Positions 8,801 through 17,664 of a stretch of DNA of 33,808 nucleotides are shown in pieces. The notes beneath the pieces are model-generated. The model did no database searches and had not been told where the DNA came from. It saw nothing but the letters and a program-made list of their open reading frames with translations. Source of the DNA: Treponema sp. (GTDB lineage Bacteria > Spirochaetota > Spirochaetia > Treponematales > Treponemataceae). The position numbers and the translations under genes are program-made. The number at the start of each line of letters is the position of its first letter. Positions within the stretch are counted from its first letter, which is position 1. The stretch is taken from assembly GCA_017619795.1 (NCBI GenBank), contig JAFZRP010000030.1:1-33808 (forward strand), written 5' to 3'.

Positions 8801-10166
8801 CCATCTGGTCACCATCGAAGTCGGCGTTGAAAGCTTTACAAGCAAGAGGATGAAGCTTAAGAGCTTTTCCTTCTACGAGTACAGGTTCAAATGCCTGAAT
8901 ACCGAGTCGGTGAAGTGTAGGCGCACGGTTAAGCATAACTGGATGCTCTTTTACAACTTCGTCCAAAATTGCGTAAACTTCTGGAGATTCGCTTTCTACG
9001 AGCATCTTTGCTTTCTTAATATTGAATACTACGTCTTTATCAACGAGTTTTTTCATAAGGAATGGCTTGAACAATTCCAAAGCCATTTTTGTAGGAAGTC
9101 CGCACTGCCAGAGCTTTAATTCTGGTCCTACAACGATTACAGAACGTCCAGAGTAGTCAACACGTTTACCAAGCAAGTTCAAGCGGAAACGTCCCTGCTT
9201 ACCTTTAAGAAGGTCAGAGATTGACTTGAGAGGGCGGTTAGAAGCACCCTTTACTGCTCTCTTGCGCTTTGTGTTATCGAACAGAGCGTCTACAGCTTCC
9301 TGAAGCATTCGTTTTTCGTTACGGATGATGATATCCGGAGCAGACAAATCCTTAAGTCTCTTAAGACGGTTGTTTCTGTTGATTACACGGCGATAAAGGT
9401 CGTTCAAATCTGAGGTTGCAAAACGTCCACCATCAAGCTGTACCATTGGACGAAGCTCCGGCGGAATTACAGGAATTACGTCAAGAATCATCCAGGAAAC
9501 TTTGTTGCCTGAAGCGCGGAAGTTTTCAACTATTTCAATACGGCGGAGAAGTCTCTTGTCTGACTTTGCGCCTTTTTCAATCATTTTGTTACGAAGATCT
9601 GCTGCCAGAGCATCAAGGTCAAGACCGTCAAGCAAGGTCTTAATAGCCTCGGCACCCATATCTGCCTGGAAAGCTGTACCATAATGGTCAACTGCCTGCT
9701 GATATTCATCTTCTGTGAGCAAATCCATCTTCTTAAGGTCTGTGTCACCCGGATCAATAACGATGTACTTTTCGTAGTACAATACTGAACGGAGAGCAGC
9801 AACCTGAAGGTCAAGAAGAAGACCCATGCGGCTTGGAACTGAGCGGTAATACCAGATATGGCTTACAGGAGCTGCAAGCTCAATATGACCGGTTCGTTCA
9901 CGGCGTACCTTAAAATGAGTAACCTCTACACCACAGCGGTCGCAGATAACACCCTTATAACGGATTGACTTGAACTTACCGCAGTAGCATTCCCATTCTT
10001 TTGTTGTACCGAATATTCTTTCACAGAAAAGACCGTCTTTCTCTGGGCGGAGAGTTCTGTAGTTTATTGTTTCAGGCTTTTTTACTTCACCATAAGACCA
10101 TGATTTAATTGTCTCTGGTGAAGCAAGCTTTATCTTAAGGCTGTCAAAATCCTGTACATCACGCAT
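5856..10166 (-). CDS. rpoC: RNA polymerase subunit beta'
   Basis: Beta' carries the catalytic magnesium site of RNA polymerase. The product begins [18 protein letters not shown]. The ATG at 10164-10166 was chosen because AAGGAGG ends 6 nt before it, while upstream in-frame ATGs have no usable site. This gives 1436 residues. Visible features are the N-terminal zinc site (Cys60, 62, 75, 78), the catalytic NADFDGD motif, a second zinc site around [13 protein letters not shown], and [14 protein letters not shown] near the trigger loop. The start overlaps the rpoB stop by 8 nt, so translation is probably coupled. A hairpin and a promoter follow the gene. Confidence 0.98.
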   Translation of the reverse strand: MRDVQDFDSLKIKLASPETIKSWSYGEVKKPETINYRTLRPEKDGLFCERIFGTTKEWECYCGKFKSIRYKGVICDRCGVEVTHFKVRRERTGHIELAAPVSHIWYYRSVPSRMGLLLDLQVAALRSVLYYEKYIVIDPGDTDLKKMDLLTEDEYQQAVDHYGTAFQADMGAEAIKTLLDGLDLDALAADLRNKMIEKGAKSDKRLLRRIEIVENFRASGNKVSWMILDVIPVIPPELRPMVQLDGGRFATSDLNDLYRRVINRNNRLKRLKDLSAPDIIIRNEKRMLQEAVDALFDNTKRKRAVKGASNRPLKSISDLLKGKQGRFRLNLLGKRVDYSGRSVIVVGPELKLWQCGLPTKMALELFKPFLMKKLVDKDVVFNIKKAKMLVESESPEVYAILDEVVKEHPVMLNRAPTLHRLGIQAFEPVLVEGKALKLHPLACKAFNADFDGDQMAIHVPLTQAAQMECWTLMLSARNLLDPANGKTIVAPSQDMVLGIYYMTAIKPNAKGTGKRFSSPDEVRMAAECGNIEWQALIKVPAPKDSFDPDSLTAKDDVKNGFVNGTQKFKKGDLIETSAGRLAFNEAMPEGIEYVNRQLFDKSLKKMIEHVYHTKGSWMTIQMHDAIKDVGYKNATFYGATLCMDDILVPKEKAEMIAQANKEVSEIVKKSSTGLLTQTERFNQVCDVWNKTNNNLTKIMMENLAADKDGFNTIYMMATSGARGSRGQISQLAAMRGLMTKPNGDIIELPIKANFKEGLSVIEYFISTNAARKGLSDTALKTADAGYMTRRLVDVAQDVVINEEDCGTINGIDYAAIKNGDEIVVHLAERIVGHFAIERVVHPITGELICDVNQYIDEAMAEKIEAAGVEKVKLRTVLTCEAKHGICVKCYGKNLARNKVVEIGEAVGIIAAQSIGQPGTQLTLRTFHSGGTAEMTTKDNKITLKFDAFVKDISGTHVVTKDNNWLFTRKGSITVIRILDAIEIVKGDEVVVEDGSSHMRGDVILKRNGKDVKAAVTGKVMIVDNKLYLTSKEQKMEITNGSTIYVKSGDIIKKNQVLGIIEQYFEPIIAEADGYVHFEDIINDSTLEIHTDNTGNTERVISDLHLDQKQPRILITDVAGNELGTYYLPAGAVLMANDKEEVEAGFTLAKIPKDVQKSQDITGGLPRVSELFEARKPKNPCVLAQISGLVKFKGITKGKRIVTVEDEFGKVFEHFVPMTKRMIVRDGDHVEAGEQLCAGSPNPQDVLAILGENALQNYLMDEIQAVYRAQDVEINDKHVGIIVRQMLRKVEIVSVGDTRFIFGQQVDKYKFHEENQRIIKEGGKPAIGRPMFQGITKASLNVDSFISAASFQETTRVLTNAAISGATDGLHGIKENVAIGHMIPAGTGIKNYKDIKLFDDGDKDLDVQMNEILERRRLEEENEANADVASYDTEDAD

Positions 10167-13100
10167 TTGCATCCTCCTTGTCAAAACCGGAAGCATTCTT
10201 TTCTATCAATTCCTGATCTCGTTCTGTAAGAGCAATCTGCTTGCCTTTAGCATCGTAGATTGTGAAATCAAGAGCCAAACCACGCATTTCCTGAACCAAT
10301 ACGTTGAAGGATTCTGGAATGCCGATTGGAGATGAAGGATCGCCCTTAACGATTGATTCGTAAATCTTAGAACGTCCGTTCATATCGTCTGACTTAATTG
10401 TCATCATTTCCTGCAGACAGTTTGCAGCACCGTAAGCTTCGAGTGCCCAAACCTCCATTTCTCCAAGACGCTGACCACCAAACTGTGCCTTACCACCAAG
10501 AGGCTGCTGTGTAACGAGAGAGTAAGGTCCGGTTGAACGAGCGTGCATTTTGTCGTCAACAAGGTGATGAAGCTTCATATAATAGATAACACCGACGAAA
10601 ATTGGGTTTACAAATGGTTCACCGGTTCGTCCGTCGTGAACTATCTGCTTACAGCTTCGTGGAAGACCTGCTTCCTCAAGCTTGTCGGCAATCATTTCCT
10701 GTGATGGTGACTGGAATACTGGTGACTCATAGAACTGGTTCAGGTACTTACCTGCAATACCAAGCTCTGACTCAAGAATCTGACCAATGTTCATTCGAGA
10801 AGGTACACCAAGTGGGTTCAAACAAACATCAAGTGGAGTTCCGTCCTCAAGGAATGGCATGTCTTCTACCGGAAGGATTCTTGAAACAACACCCTTGTTT
10901 CCGTGGCGTCCGGCCATCTTATCGCCTTCGCAAAGCTTACGCTTGTTAGCGATTATTACTTTTACAACTTTTTCAACACCAGGCTGCAGATCGTCGCCTT
11001 CACTGCGGTTCATCTGGCGGATATCGATTACAACACCTTCAACTCCGTGTGGAACATGGAGTGAGCTGTCGCGTACTTCCTTTGCCTTTTCACCGAAGAT
11101 TGAGTTCAAAAGCTTAAACTCTGGAGTAGTTTCGGTTTCTGATTTTGGTGTTACTTTACCAACAAGAATATCGCCTGAGCGAACCTTTGAACCGATTCGG
11201 ATAATACCGTCGTTATCAAGGTTAGCAAGTGCTTTTTCAGAAGTATTTGGAATATCACGTGTGATCTTTTCAGGTCCAAGCTTTGTTTCGCGAACTTCTG
11301 TCTGATACTCTTTAATATGGATAGATGTATACATATCCTCGCGAACAACTCGCTGAGAAATAAGTACCGCATCCTCGTAGTTATAACCATTCCAAGGAAC
11401 GAAGCCTACAAGAATGTTTCTACCAAGTGCAAGCTCACCATTGAAGGTTGCTGGTCCGTCTGCAAGGATATCTCCAGCTTTTACCTTTTCGCCAAGCTGA
11501 ACTGTTGGTCTCTGGTGGTAACAGGTATCCTGGTTAGTTCTCTGATATTTGAGAAGTGTATAAACATCAACTTCCTGTGAATCGGCAACGCGTACCTTTA
11601 CACAGTCACTTGAAACATAAATTACTTCACCATCGCGTTTTGCTTTTACAAGTACGCCTGAATCGTAAGCACACTTCTTTTCCATACCGGTACCAACATG
11701 TGGTGGCTCTGGGAACAAAAGTGGTACAGCCTGACGCTGCATGTTACAACCCATGAGCGCACGGTTAGCATCGTCATGCTCAAGGAACGGAATAAGGGAA
11801 GCAGATACAGAAATAATCTGGCGAGGACAAACGTCAATATACTGAACGTCCTTTGGAAGACGCTGTGTATATTCACCCTTGTTTCGGCAGGAAATGATTT
11901 CTGTTGGGAATGAACCGTCTGCTTTCATTCCTTCTACTACCTGTCCAATATAGTACTTATCCTCTTCCATTGCGGTGAGGTATTCAATCTTATCGGTGAC
12001 CTTGCCCTTTTCTACCTTGCGGTATGGAGCTTCAAGGAAGCCGTAGTCGTTGATACGAGTGTACATTGCAAGAGAAACAATAAGACCGATGTTTGGACCT
12101 TCAGGAGTCTCAATAGGACACATGCGTCCATAGTGAGAATAGTGTACGTCTCGAACTTCGAAGCCTGCACGGTCACGTGAAAGTCCTCCTGGTCCTAAAG
12201 CGTTCAAACGGCGTTTATGTGTAAGCTCTGCAAGAGGGTTTACCTGATCCATAAACTGTGAAAGCTGTGAAGAACCGAAGAACTCTTTGAGAGATGCAAT
12301 GATTGGCTTGCTGGAAATTAAATCCTGAGGCTTCATTGTATCTGTCTCTTTAAGGCTCATTCTTTCTTTAGCAATTCGTTCCATTCTTGAGAAAGCAGAC
12401 TTGAGCTGAGTGGTCATCAACTCGCCTACTGAACGGATACGGCGGTTTCCTAAGTGGTCAATATCATCTGTAGATTCTGCACCAATATAAACCTTAATAA
12501 GGTACTTCATTGTGTTGATGATATCGTCTTTTGTAAGAGTTACATCTTTAATGTCGTCCTTATAGTCGAACTTTTTGTTGAGCTTGTAACGACCAACACG
12601 ACCAAGGTCATAGCGGCGCTCTGAGAAGAACAGAGAATACAAATCTTTTTCTGCCTGTTCAACTGTCATTGGCTCTCCAGGCTGGAGAATTGCGTAAACA
12701 GCTGCGAGACAGTCTTCTTTTGTAGGTTCTGAATCAACTGAACCTTCTTTTACGAATTTAACTTCCTCACGCTCGAAACAGTTGATAATCATCTGTGAAT
12801 CGAGGGAAGAATTCTTTCCTTCTCCGCCATCGCGTGAATCAAACTTGATTACACAGATATTTTCGATTCCGTTTGCAATCAAATCATCAACATCGTGCGG
12901 ATGAAGCTTTGTACCGGCGTTGAAAAGTCTCTTTTCTTCGTCGTTTTCGTCCTTGATAAATACAGCACTTGCAAGAACCTTGTTTACAAGAGCATCCTTG
13001 CTTTCTGTATCTGTCTTTACTGCAATGTCTTCTACATCGTAGAAGCAGCGGATAATCTCTTCACGTGTGCTGTAACCAAGTGCACGGAGGAAAATTGTAC

Positions 13101-13746
13101 CAAGAATCTTCTTTTTGCGGTCAATTTTTGCAAAAATAAGCTCTTTTTTCTGGTCAATTTCAAACTCAAGCCAAGATCCGCGGTACGGAATGATACGGCT
13201 TGAATAAACACCCTTGTCGTGGCAGAAAATTACACCAGGTGAACGATGGATCTGTGATACTACAACGCGTTCTGCACCGTTGATAATAAATGTACCACGA
13301 TCTGTCATGAGAGGAATATCTCCCATGTATATATCTTTCTGAAGGATTGCTCCTGTCTGAAGGAAATTCAAATTAATTCGTGCCTTCAAAGGAACTGAAT
13401 ATGTAAGACCCTTCTGCTTACATTCAATTTCATTAAAATTCTGATTAGCCCAATCCAATTCATAGAATTCAAATTCCAATGACATATCGCCATTTGGACT
13501 TTCAATTGGGAATGAAGAAGTGAAAACTTCCTGCAATCCTTTGTTTTCCGGCTGAATTTCAGATTCATTTCTTCGACGACCGTAAGCGTCATCTTTTTCA
13601 TCCGGAAGTCTTTTCAGGATTTTGTCTTTCTGCAGAAAAGCTTCATACGACGATGTCTGGATTTCAATTAAGTTTGGCACATCCATGAAGTTACGGATGT
13701 CTTTTCCAATGTACTGACGGTTGATTGTTCGAGTTTTTGCGAACAT
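10159..13746 (-). CDS. rpoB: RNA polymerase subunit beta
   Basis: Beta forms much of the RNA polymerase active-site channel and the rifampicin pocket. The 1195-residue product begins [15 protein letters not shown] and has the Rif cluster from [11 protein letters not shown] onward at about residue 491. In [11 protein letters not shown], residue 515 is Asn (codon AAC at 12202-12204), where E. coli has Ser531. This substitution is known from treponemes and borreliae and is associated with natural rifampicin resistance. GAGGGG precedes the ATG by 6 nt. An attenuator-like hairpin lies upstream, after rplL. The gene ends in TGA overlapping the rpoC start. Confidence 0.99.
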   Translation of the reverse strand: MFAKTRTINRQYIGKDIRNFMDVPNLIEIQTSSYEAFLQKDKILKRLPDEKDDAYGRRRNESEIQPENKGLQEVFTSSFPIESPNGDMSLEFEFYELDWANQNFNEIECKQKGLTYSVPLKARINLNFLQTGAILQKDIYMGDIPLMTDRGTFIINGAERVVVSQIHRSPGVIFCHDKGVYSSRIIPYRGSWLEFEIDQKKELIFAKIDRKKKILGTIFLRALGYSTREEIIRCFYDVEDIAVKTDTESKDALVNKVLASAVFIKDENDEEKRLFNAGTKLHPHDVDDLIANGIENICVIKFDSRDGGEGKNSSLDSQMIINCFEREEVKFVKEGSVDSEPTKEDCLAAVYAILQPGEPMTVEQAEKDLYSLFFSERRYDLGRVGRYKLNKKFDYKDDIKDVTLTKDDIINTMKYLIKVYIGAESTDDIDHLGNRRIRSVGELMTTQLKSAFSRMERIAKERMSLKETDTMKPQDLISSKPIIASLKEFFGSSQLSQFMDQVNPLAELTHKRRLNALGPGGLSRDRAGFEVRDVHYSHYGRMCPIETPEGPNIGLIVSLAMYTRINDYGFLEAPYRKVEKGKVTDKIEYLTAMEEDKYYIGQVVEGMKADGSFPTEIISCRNKGEYTQRLPKDVQYIDVCPRQIISVSASLIPFLEHDDANRALMGCNMQRQAVPLLFPEPPHVGTGMEKKCAYDSGVLVKAKRDGEVIYVSSDCVKVRVADSQEVDVYTLLKYQRTNQDTCYHQRPTVQLGEKVKAGDILADGPATFNGELALGRNILVGFVPWNGYNYEDAVLISQRVVREDMYTSIHIKEYQTEVRETKLGPEKITRDIPNTSEKALANLDNDGIIRIGSKVRSGDILVGKVTPKSETETTPEFKLLNSIFGEKAKEVRDSSLHVPHGVEGVVIDIRQMNRSEGDDLQPGVEKVVKVIIANKRKLCEGDKMAGRHGNKGVVSRILPVEDMPFLEDGTPLDVCLNPLGVPSRMNIGQILESELGIAGKYLNQFYESPVFQSPSQEMIADKLEEAGLPRSCKQIVHDGRTGEPFVNPIFVGVIYYMKLHHLVDDKMHARSTGPYSLVTQQPLGGKAQFGGQRLGEMEVWALEAYGAANCLQEMMTIKSDDMNGRSKIYESIVKGDPSSPIGIPESFNVLVQEMRGLALDFTIYDAKGKQIALTERDQELIEKNASGFDKEDANA

Positions 13747-13860
13747 CAGTCACCCCTCTATTATTGTAGATTCAGCTGGTTTTCTGCTACATGCTAGAAA
13801 CTCTGCACAGCACAGAAACAGCCGATTTTTGTTGTGATGGACAACATTTCTAAATGTACT

Positions 13861-13903
13861 AAAAAACGAGTAAAGGGATACCCGCTAAAAACGGGCATCC
13901 CTT
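13861..13903 (-). terminator. Attenuator-like hairpin between rplL and rpoB
   Basis: A 12-position stem (13873-13884 with 13892-13903, one G-U) encloses a seven-base loop; the pairs AAGGGAT and ATCCCTT form its base. After five bases a run of six U residues follows in the minus-strand RNA. The gap from the U-tract loosens it as a terminator, which suits partial termination. In E. coli an attenuator in the same place lowers rpoBC expression relative to the ribosomal genes, and the same role is likely here. Confidence 0.7.
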
Positions 13904-13936
13904 GTTAAAATAGACTCTGCATTAAGCAGAAATCAA

Positions 13937-14314
13937 TTATTTCTTGCTAGCCTTTCCACCAGCTTCTTCTATCTTCTTAATGATTTCATCAGCATCTGCT
14001 TTGCTAACACCCTCTTTAAGAGCCTTTGGTGCACCTTCAACAAGAGCCTTAGCTTCGCCAAGTCCGAGAGCTGTAATTTCGCGAACTGCTTTAATAACAG
14101 CGATCTTCTTAGCTGCGTCGAATGATTCGAGAGTTACAGTGAATTCTGTCTGCTCTTCAGCTGCTTCAGCTGCGCCTGCTGCAGGACCAGCTGCTACTGC
14201 AACTGCTGCTGTAACACCGAATTTTTCTTCCATTGCTTTTACGAGTTCTGAAACTTCAAGAACTGTCATAGATGCGATTGCATCAAGAATCTGATCATTT
14301 GTGAGAGCTGCCAT
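13937..14314 (-). CDS. rplL: 50S ribosomal protein L7/L12
   Basis: L7/L12 forms the flexible stalk that recruits translation GTPases. The 125-residue product shows the three expected parts: an N-terminal dimerisation helix (residues 1-35), an alanine-rich hinge (about 38-55) and a C-terminal globular domain with [26 protein letters not shown] lies 8 nt before the ATG. Unusually, 186 nt separate it from rplJ. That gap contains a hairpin immediately upstream (14347-14389), which may help give L12 the excess over L10 that the stalk requires. Confidence 0.98.
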   Translation of the reverse strand: MAALTNDQILDAIASMTVLEVSELVKAMEEKFGVTAAVAVAAGPAAGAAEAAEEQTEFTVTLESFDAAKKIAVIKAVREITALGLGEAKALVEGAPKALKEGVSKADADEIIKKIEEAGGKASKK

Positions 14315-14346
14315 ATTGTCTTCTCCATAATAAATTAGTTATCTAT

Positions 14347-14389
14347 CCACTAACGAGATTACCGTAACTGCGGAATTACCGTTTAGTGG
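14347..14389 (-). promoter_or_regulatory. Nested hairpin in the rplJ-rplL gap
   Basis: CCACTAA and TTAGTGG (7 bp) close the structure, extended by two further pairs past a bulged A. An inner GTAA/TTAC stem and two copies of ACGGTAAT lie inside. It ends 32 nt before the rplL ATG. It may be a translational control or RNA-processing element; no known motif was recognised. Confidence 0.4.
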
Positions 14390-14467
14390 GTGCAGATTCG
14401 GCTTAAACAAAGCCTTCTGCCTTTTTTACACCAACAGTCGACAGCTATGAAGCCTGAAGGTGTATGC

Positions 14468-14486
14468 GCCCGCAAGCGGGCTTTTT
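14468..14486 (+). terminator. Terminator-like hairpin facing against the operon
   Basis: GCCCGC-AA-GCGGGC followed by TTTTT reads as an intrinsic terminator on the plus strand. No plus-strand gene lies here: the rplJ stop is only 15 nt away on the other strand. It could stop antisense transcription, or it could simply act as an intercistronic hairpin in the minus-strand mRNA. Confidence 0.5.
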
Positions 14487-14500
14487 ATAGCATAGCGCGA

Positions 14501-15016
14501 TTAGTTTGCGCCCTCTGCTGCCTTTTTGTCTGCATAAGCCTTCAATGTAGCGGCGAGCTTCTGAGCTGGACCGTTCATTGCAGACATAAGCATAGCATAA
14601 AGCTGTTTCTTGCCAGGAACTTTTGAGTAAGCTTCGATTTTAGCTGAATCATAAACTTCCTTACCAATGCTTCCGCCCTTTACTTCGAGAGTTGGAGCTG
14701 TTTTCTTAAAGTCAAAGAGAACCTTTGCAACTTCGTTTGAATCTTCATTCACCATTGCAATTACAGTAGGTCCCTTAAGATAATCAGCTACATTCTCAAC
14801 CTTCATTTCTTCGAAAGCAATTCGTGCAAAGTTATTCTTCATAACCTTAAGAACAGCATTCTTTTCGCGGAGTTTTCCACGGAGCTCTGTAATCTGAGCT
14901 ACTGTCAAACCACGATAATCAGCAAAGATAAAATCATTGTATTCTGATAATGTTTTCTTTGCGCTTTCAATTGCTTCTGTCTTAGCAGACTGTATTTTCT
15001 TTGCTCTGATTGCCAT
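14501..15016 (-). CDS. rplJ: 50S ribosomal protein L10
   Basis: L10 is the stalk base that anchors L7/L12 dimers. The 171-residue product begins MAIRAKKIQSAKTEAIES and contains the family region DYRGLTVAQITELRGKLRE near residues 33-51. The C-terminal helix that binds L12 is alanine- and lysine-rich. Its ATG overlaps the rplA TAA by one base (TAATG). There is therefore no room for the classical untranslated L10 leader found before rplJ in many bacteria. Translation is probably coupled to rplA, and any autocontrol must act elsewhere. Confidence 0.97.
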   Translation of the reverse strand: MAIRAKKIQSAKTEAIESAKKTLSEYNDFIFADYRGLTVAQITELRGKLREKNAVLKVMKNNFARIAFEEMKVENVADYLKGPTVIAMVNEDSNEVAKVLFDFKKTAPTLEVKGGSIGKEVYDSAKIEAYSKVPGKKQLYAMLMSAMNGPAQKLAATLKAYADKKAAEGAN

Positions 15017-15696
15017 TATTCACCTTCCTTGAAGTCTACCCAAACGCCAGGACCCATTGAAGAGCTAACTGAAACAGACTGGATAAATCCTGCTGCAGAA
15101 CCTGCTGGCTTTTTGCGTCCTACTTCTGTAACAAGAGTATTGATATTTTCAACAATCTTATCTGCATCCATTGAACACTTACCTACAGCAATATGAACAA
15201 CACCGCCCTTATCGGCACGGAACTCTGTACGACCTTTCTTTAACTCAGCAACAGCCTGTGCAACGTTTGGAGTTACAGTACCTGTTTTTGGGTTAGGCAT
15301 AAGTCCTTTTCGTCCCAATACCATACCAAGACGACCAACATCCTTCATCATATCAGGCGTAGCAACACAAACGTCAAAGTCGAGCCAACCGCCCTTTACT
15401 TTTTCGATGTATTCATCTGAACCTGCGAAAGCAGCACCAGCATCCAAAGCTTCCTGAACCTTGTCCTCTTTACAGAAAACAAGAACTTTCTTTTCGCCGC
15501 GGAACTGATTAGGGAATACTAATGTATCGCGAACAGTCTGATTCTTTTCAAGACGAACAGAAATGTGAGCTTCAACAGTTTCGTCGAAGTTAGCAAATTT
15601 CATGTCCTGAACCATCTTACAAGCTGAAGCAACGTCATATTTCTTTGAAAGATCATACTTTGCAGCAGCTGCTTTATATTTCTTTCCATGTTTCAT
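15016..15696 (-). CDS. rplA: 50S ribosomal protein L1
   Basis: L1 forms the mobile L1 stalk that guides E-site tRNA release. In many bacteria it represses the rplK-rplA mRNA. The 226-residue product begins MKHGKKYKAAAAKYD and contains GRLGMVLGRKGLMPNPKTGTV near residue 120, the central RNA-binding signature. It starts one base after the rplK stop, with GGAG located inside the end of rplK, and its stop overlaps rplJ. The leader ahead of rplK (16180-16250) contains hairpins that might be the L1 target. Confidence 0.98.
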   Translation of the reverse strand: MKHGKKYKAAAAKYDLSKKYDVASACKMVQDMKFANFDETVEAHISVRLEKNQTVRDTLVFPNQFRGEKKVLVFCKEDKVQEALDAGAAFAGSDEYIEKVKGGWLDFDVCVATPDMMKDVGRLGMVLGRKGLMPNPKTGTVTPNVAQAVAELKKGRTEFRADKGGVVHIAVGKCSMDADKIVENINTLVTEVGRKKPAGSAAGFIQSVSVSSSMGPGVWVDFKEGE

Positions 15697-15697
15697 A

Positions 15698-16129
15698 TTA
15701 CTGCTCCACCTCTACGCCCATACTGCGTGCAGTACCGGCAATAATTCTCTTAGCTGCTTCGATATCGTTAGCATTGATATCTGGCATCTTTGTTTTTGCG
15801 ATTTCTTCCAGATCCTTCTTAGAAAGAGTTGCAACCTTGTCGCGAAGAGGATTTCCAGAACCCTTTTCAATTTTGCAAGCCTTTTTGATAAGAACTGCTG
15901 CTGGAGGAGTTTTAAGAATGAATGTGTAGGATTTATCCTGGTAAACTGTGATTACAACAGGAATAATAAGCCCGCGTTCCATTGTCTTTGTTCGGTCATT
16001 GAATTCCTGAACAAACTTAGGTGCTGAAACGCCATGTGGACCAAGTGCCGGGCCAATTGGAGGAGCTGGTGTAGCCGCTCCTGCAGGACACTGCAACTTG
16101 ATAATAGCTGAAACCTTTTTTGTAGCCAT
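15698..16129 (-). CDS. rplK: 50S ribosomal protein L11
   Basis: L11 is the GTPase-centre protein that also carries the signal for RelA activation in stringent control. The chosen ATG (16127-16129) has GGGAG seven bases upstream and gives [19 protein letters not shown], 143 residues, the family length. A longer reading frame from 16162 would add eleven residues unlike any L11 and cover the ribosome-binding site. [13 protein letters not shown], the proline-rich family signature, is present. The gene is preceded by a 143-nt structured gap after nusG. Confidence 0.97.
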   Translation of the reverse strand: MATKKVSAIIKLQCPAGAATPAPPIGPALGPHGVSAPKFVQEFNDRTKTMERGLIIPVVITVYQDKSYTFILKTPPAAVLIKKACKIEKGSGNPLRDKVATLSKKDLEEIAKTKMPDINANDIEAAKRIIAGTARSMGVEVEQ

Positions 16130-16179
16130 TTTTTTCTCCCAATATTGGTGTGTAAGAGCCATATAGACTTCTTACTAAC

Positions 16180-16250
16180 GAGATGCCTATGTCCAACGGA
16201 CGTGCATCTCTCCCAAAAACAGGATTTTTACGGTCTGCATTTGGGATGCA
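16180..16250 (-). promoter_or_regulatory. Structured leader of rplK-rplA with competing stems
   Basis: In the minus-strand RNA, TGCAT (16246-16250) can pair with ATGCA (16236-16240). Alternatively GCATCCCAAA (16240-16249) can pair with 16204-16217, leaving a GAG bulge. That second pairing excludes the hairpin GAGATGC/GCATCTC (16180-16186 with 16204-16210), which has an inner GTCC/GGAC stem. Mutually exclusive folds before the L11-L1 genes suggest autogenous control, with L1 the natural candidate ligand. The ligand is an inference; no match to a defined L1 motif was established. Confidence 0.45.
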
Positions 16251-16272
16251 AACCCCTGATTTTGACAAAGAA

Positions 16273-16830
16273 CTAGCCTTTCTCTACCTGAGAGAAAGTA
16301 ACTTCAACAGGAGTAGGCCTTCCGAAGATCTGAACATCAACAGAAAGTCTTTCCTTTTCAAGATTGATTTCTTTAATTGTGCCTGAGAATGAAGCAAAAG
16401 CGCCGTCAGTAATTTTAACTGTATCACCAACGCTGAACATCTGTCTTGTATAAACAGGCTTTTCGCCCTTAATAACACCAGAGCGCTGAAGAAGATTTTT
16501 TGCTTCGGCAGTTGAAATAGGAACCGGACGAACATTTGGATTTGTACCAACAAAACCAGTAACACCCTGGATTCGTCTGAGCTGTGAACAGGTTGTCTTC
16601 CAGCCAATTTCCGGCAAATCCATCTCAATCATAACATAGCCAGGCAAGAAATTATTCTTTCTTGTTTTTTTCTTACCATCTTTTGTTTCTGTGATTTCTT
16701 CTACCGGAACCTTGACATCAAGAACTACATCCGAATCAATCTCTTTTTTTTCCAGCAAAGATCTGATTGTTCTTTCGATTTTTCCTTCATAACCTGTGTA
16801 AGTATGAAGAATATACCAGCTTCTTGACAT
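16273..16830 (-). CDS. nusG: Transcription termination/antitermination factor NusG
   Basis: NusG binds RNA polymerase and, through S10 or Rho, links transcription to translation or termination. The 185-residue product has the NGN domain at the N-terminus (SRSWYILHTYTGYEGKIE) with FLPGYVMIEM near residue 62. The C-terminal KOW domain is visible at MFSVGDTVKITDGAFASFSGTI (about 131-152). It starts 10 nt after secE and ends in TAG ahead of the rplK leader. Confidence 0.98.
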   Translation of the reverse strand: MSRSWYILHTYTGYEGKIERTIRSLLEKKEIDSDVVLDVKVPVEEITETKDGKKKTRKNNFLPGYVMIEMDLPEIGWKTTCSQLRRIQGVTGFVGTNPNVRPVPISTAEAKNLLQRSGVIKGEKPVYTRQMFSVGDTVKITDGAFASFSGTIKEINLEKERLSVDVQIFGRPTPVEVTFSQVEKG

Positions 16831-16840
16831 TAGGACCGTC

Positions 16841-17023
16841 CTATCTCATTACAATGCGGAATAATTCAGAGAATCCTAAGTCGAGTGCGCCAAGAATAAT
16901 AGCGATAATGATTGTTGAAATAAGAACAACTTTGATAGAAGACAATACATCTTCTTTTGTAGGCCATACAACCTTTTTCAATTCTGCTCTACTTTCACGA
17001 ATAAACTGAATTACTTTAGACAT
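16841..17023 (-). CDS. secE: Preprotein translocase subunit SecE
   Basis: SecE clamps SecY in the inner membrane. The 60-residue product is the short single-span form. An amphipathic N-terminal helix (residues 1-20) leads to the conserved KKVVWPTKEDV, followed by one hydrophobic membrane segment (about residues 30-46). It lies between tRNA-Trp and nusG, its standard place. Confidence 0.96.
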   Translation of the reverse strand: MSKVIQFIRESRAELKKVVWPTKEDVLSSIKVVLISTIIIAIILGALDLGFSELFRIVMR

Positions 17024-17045
17024 AATTATTTCCTTCTAAAAAAAA

Positions 17046-17118
17046 CAGGGCAGGCAGGACTTGAACCCACGACAGGCGGTTTTGGAGACCGCTGCTCTAC
17101 CAACTGAACTACTGCCCT
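17046..17118 (-). tRNA. tRNA-Trp (anticodon CCA)
   Basis: The minus strand folds into a 73-nt cloverleaf. AGGGCAG pairs with CTGCCCT in a perfect acceptor stem with discriminator G; the D-arm is GTTC/GAGC; the anticodon stem is GCGGT/ACCGC with loop CTCCAAA (anticodon CCA); and a T-arm carries the TTCAA loop. The 3' CCA is not encoded. It is located between rpmG and secE in one mixed tRNA/mRNA operon, so it must be cut out. A 7-bp hairpin at 17131-17148, with one G-U on this strand, lies just upstream. Confidence 0.97.
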
Positions 17119-17161
17119 TTATATATCAAACTGCCAGAAACCTGACAGTCAAATACCAATT

Positions 17162-17338
17162 TTATTTTGCTTTTGTTTCTTTGTGCATAATGCTCTTTCT
17201 GCAGAATGGACAATACTTCATTTTTTCCATTTTACCAGTGATATTCTTGCGGTTCTTGTAAGTAGTATAATTCTTTCTCTTACATTCCGTACACTGTAAA
17301 GCAATGATTTCTACAGCACCCTTTTTCTTGCTAGCCAT
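17162..17338 (-). CDS. rpmG: 50S ribosomal protein L33, zinc-binding form
   Basis: This short gene encodes 58 residues beginning MASKKKGAVEIIALQCTECK and ending with lysines. Two Cys-x2-Cys pairs (Cys16/19 and Cys43/46) form a zinc ribbon, so this is the C+ type of L33 rather than a zinc-independent paralogue. AGGAG precedes the ATG by 7 nt. It lies between tRNA-Thr and tRNA-Trp in the operon promoted at 17506-17534. Confidence 0.97.
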   Translation of the reverse strand: MASKKKGAVEIIALQCTECKRKNYTTYKNRKNITGKMEKMKYCPFCRKSIMHKETKAK

Positions 17339-17387
17339 ATTAATCTCCTAAATCTTCGGTAAACAAAAACTCAAATGTTTTCTTAAA

Positions 17388-17460
17388 AGCCCAAGTGCGG
17401 AATCGAACCGCAGACCTCCACATTACCGATGTGGTGCTCTACCTACTGAGCTACTGGGGC
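17388..17460 (-). tRNA. tRNA-Thr (anticodon GGT)
   Basis: A 73-nt cloverleaf is visible. The anticodon stem CCACA/TGTGG encloses the loop TCGGTAA, giving anticodon GGT, and the T-arm is perfect with TTCGATT. Two features are odd. Position 33, almost always U in bacteria, is C. The acceptor stem (GCCCCAG with CTTGGGC) has one C-U mismatch at the fifth pair. CCA is not encoded. It is the first gene of the rpmG-secE-nusG operon, starting about 36 nt after the predicted transcription start. Confidence 0.92.
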
Positions 17461-17505
17461 AACTGCAACATTCCACACAACTTTATAGAAAACGTGCGTT
17501 CTAGA

Positions 17506-17534
17506 AATATAATTTAAGTAGGAAATTATGTCAA
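17506..17534 (-). promoter_or_regulatory. Strong promoter of the tRNA-Thr/rpmG/nusG/ribosomal operon
   Basis: On the minus strand TTGACA (17529-17534) is 17 bp from TATATT (17506-17511). The -10 and following bases TATATTTCTAGAACG are identical to those at the rpsL promoter (5795-5809). It drives the genes down to rpoC and possibly rpsG. Confidence 0.85.
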
Positions 17535-17664
17535 TAAAGAACGCTTCAAATTTACATTTTTTTTTGTAATTTTCTCGTTCCGCCTACCCAATTGCAGGGT
17601 TATAGATAGAACTTTTCTATTATTTATGATACTATCTCATATCATTTAAAACAATGAGGTTTTT

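Noticed and set aside
10167..10196. Longer start of rpoC inside rpoB
   Set aside because: The extra ten residues do not fit RpoC, and the AAGGAGG lies inside them, directly ahead of the MRDVQDF start.
14390..14626. Plus-strand open frame across the rplJ-rplL gap
   Set aside because: It overlaps rplJ in antisense and contains the hairpins of the gap; no ribosome-binding site or protein-like composition.
16130..16162. Longer start of rplK
   Set aside because: It would include the ribosome-binding site; MATKKVSAI is the usual L11 start.
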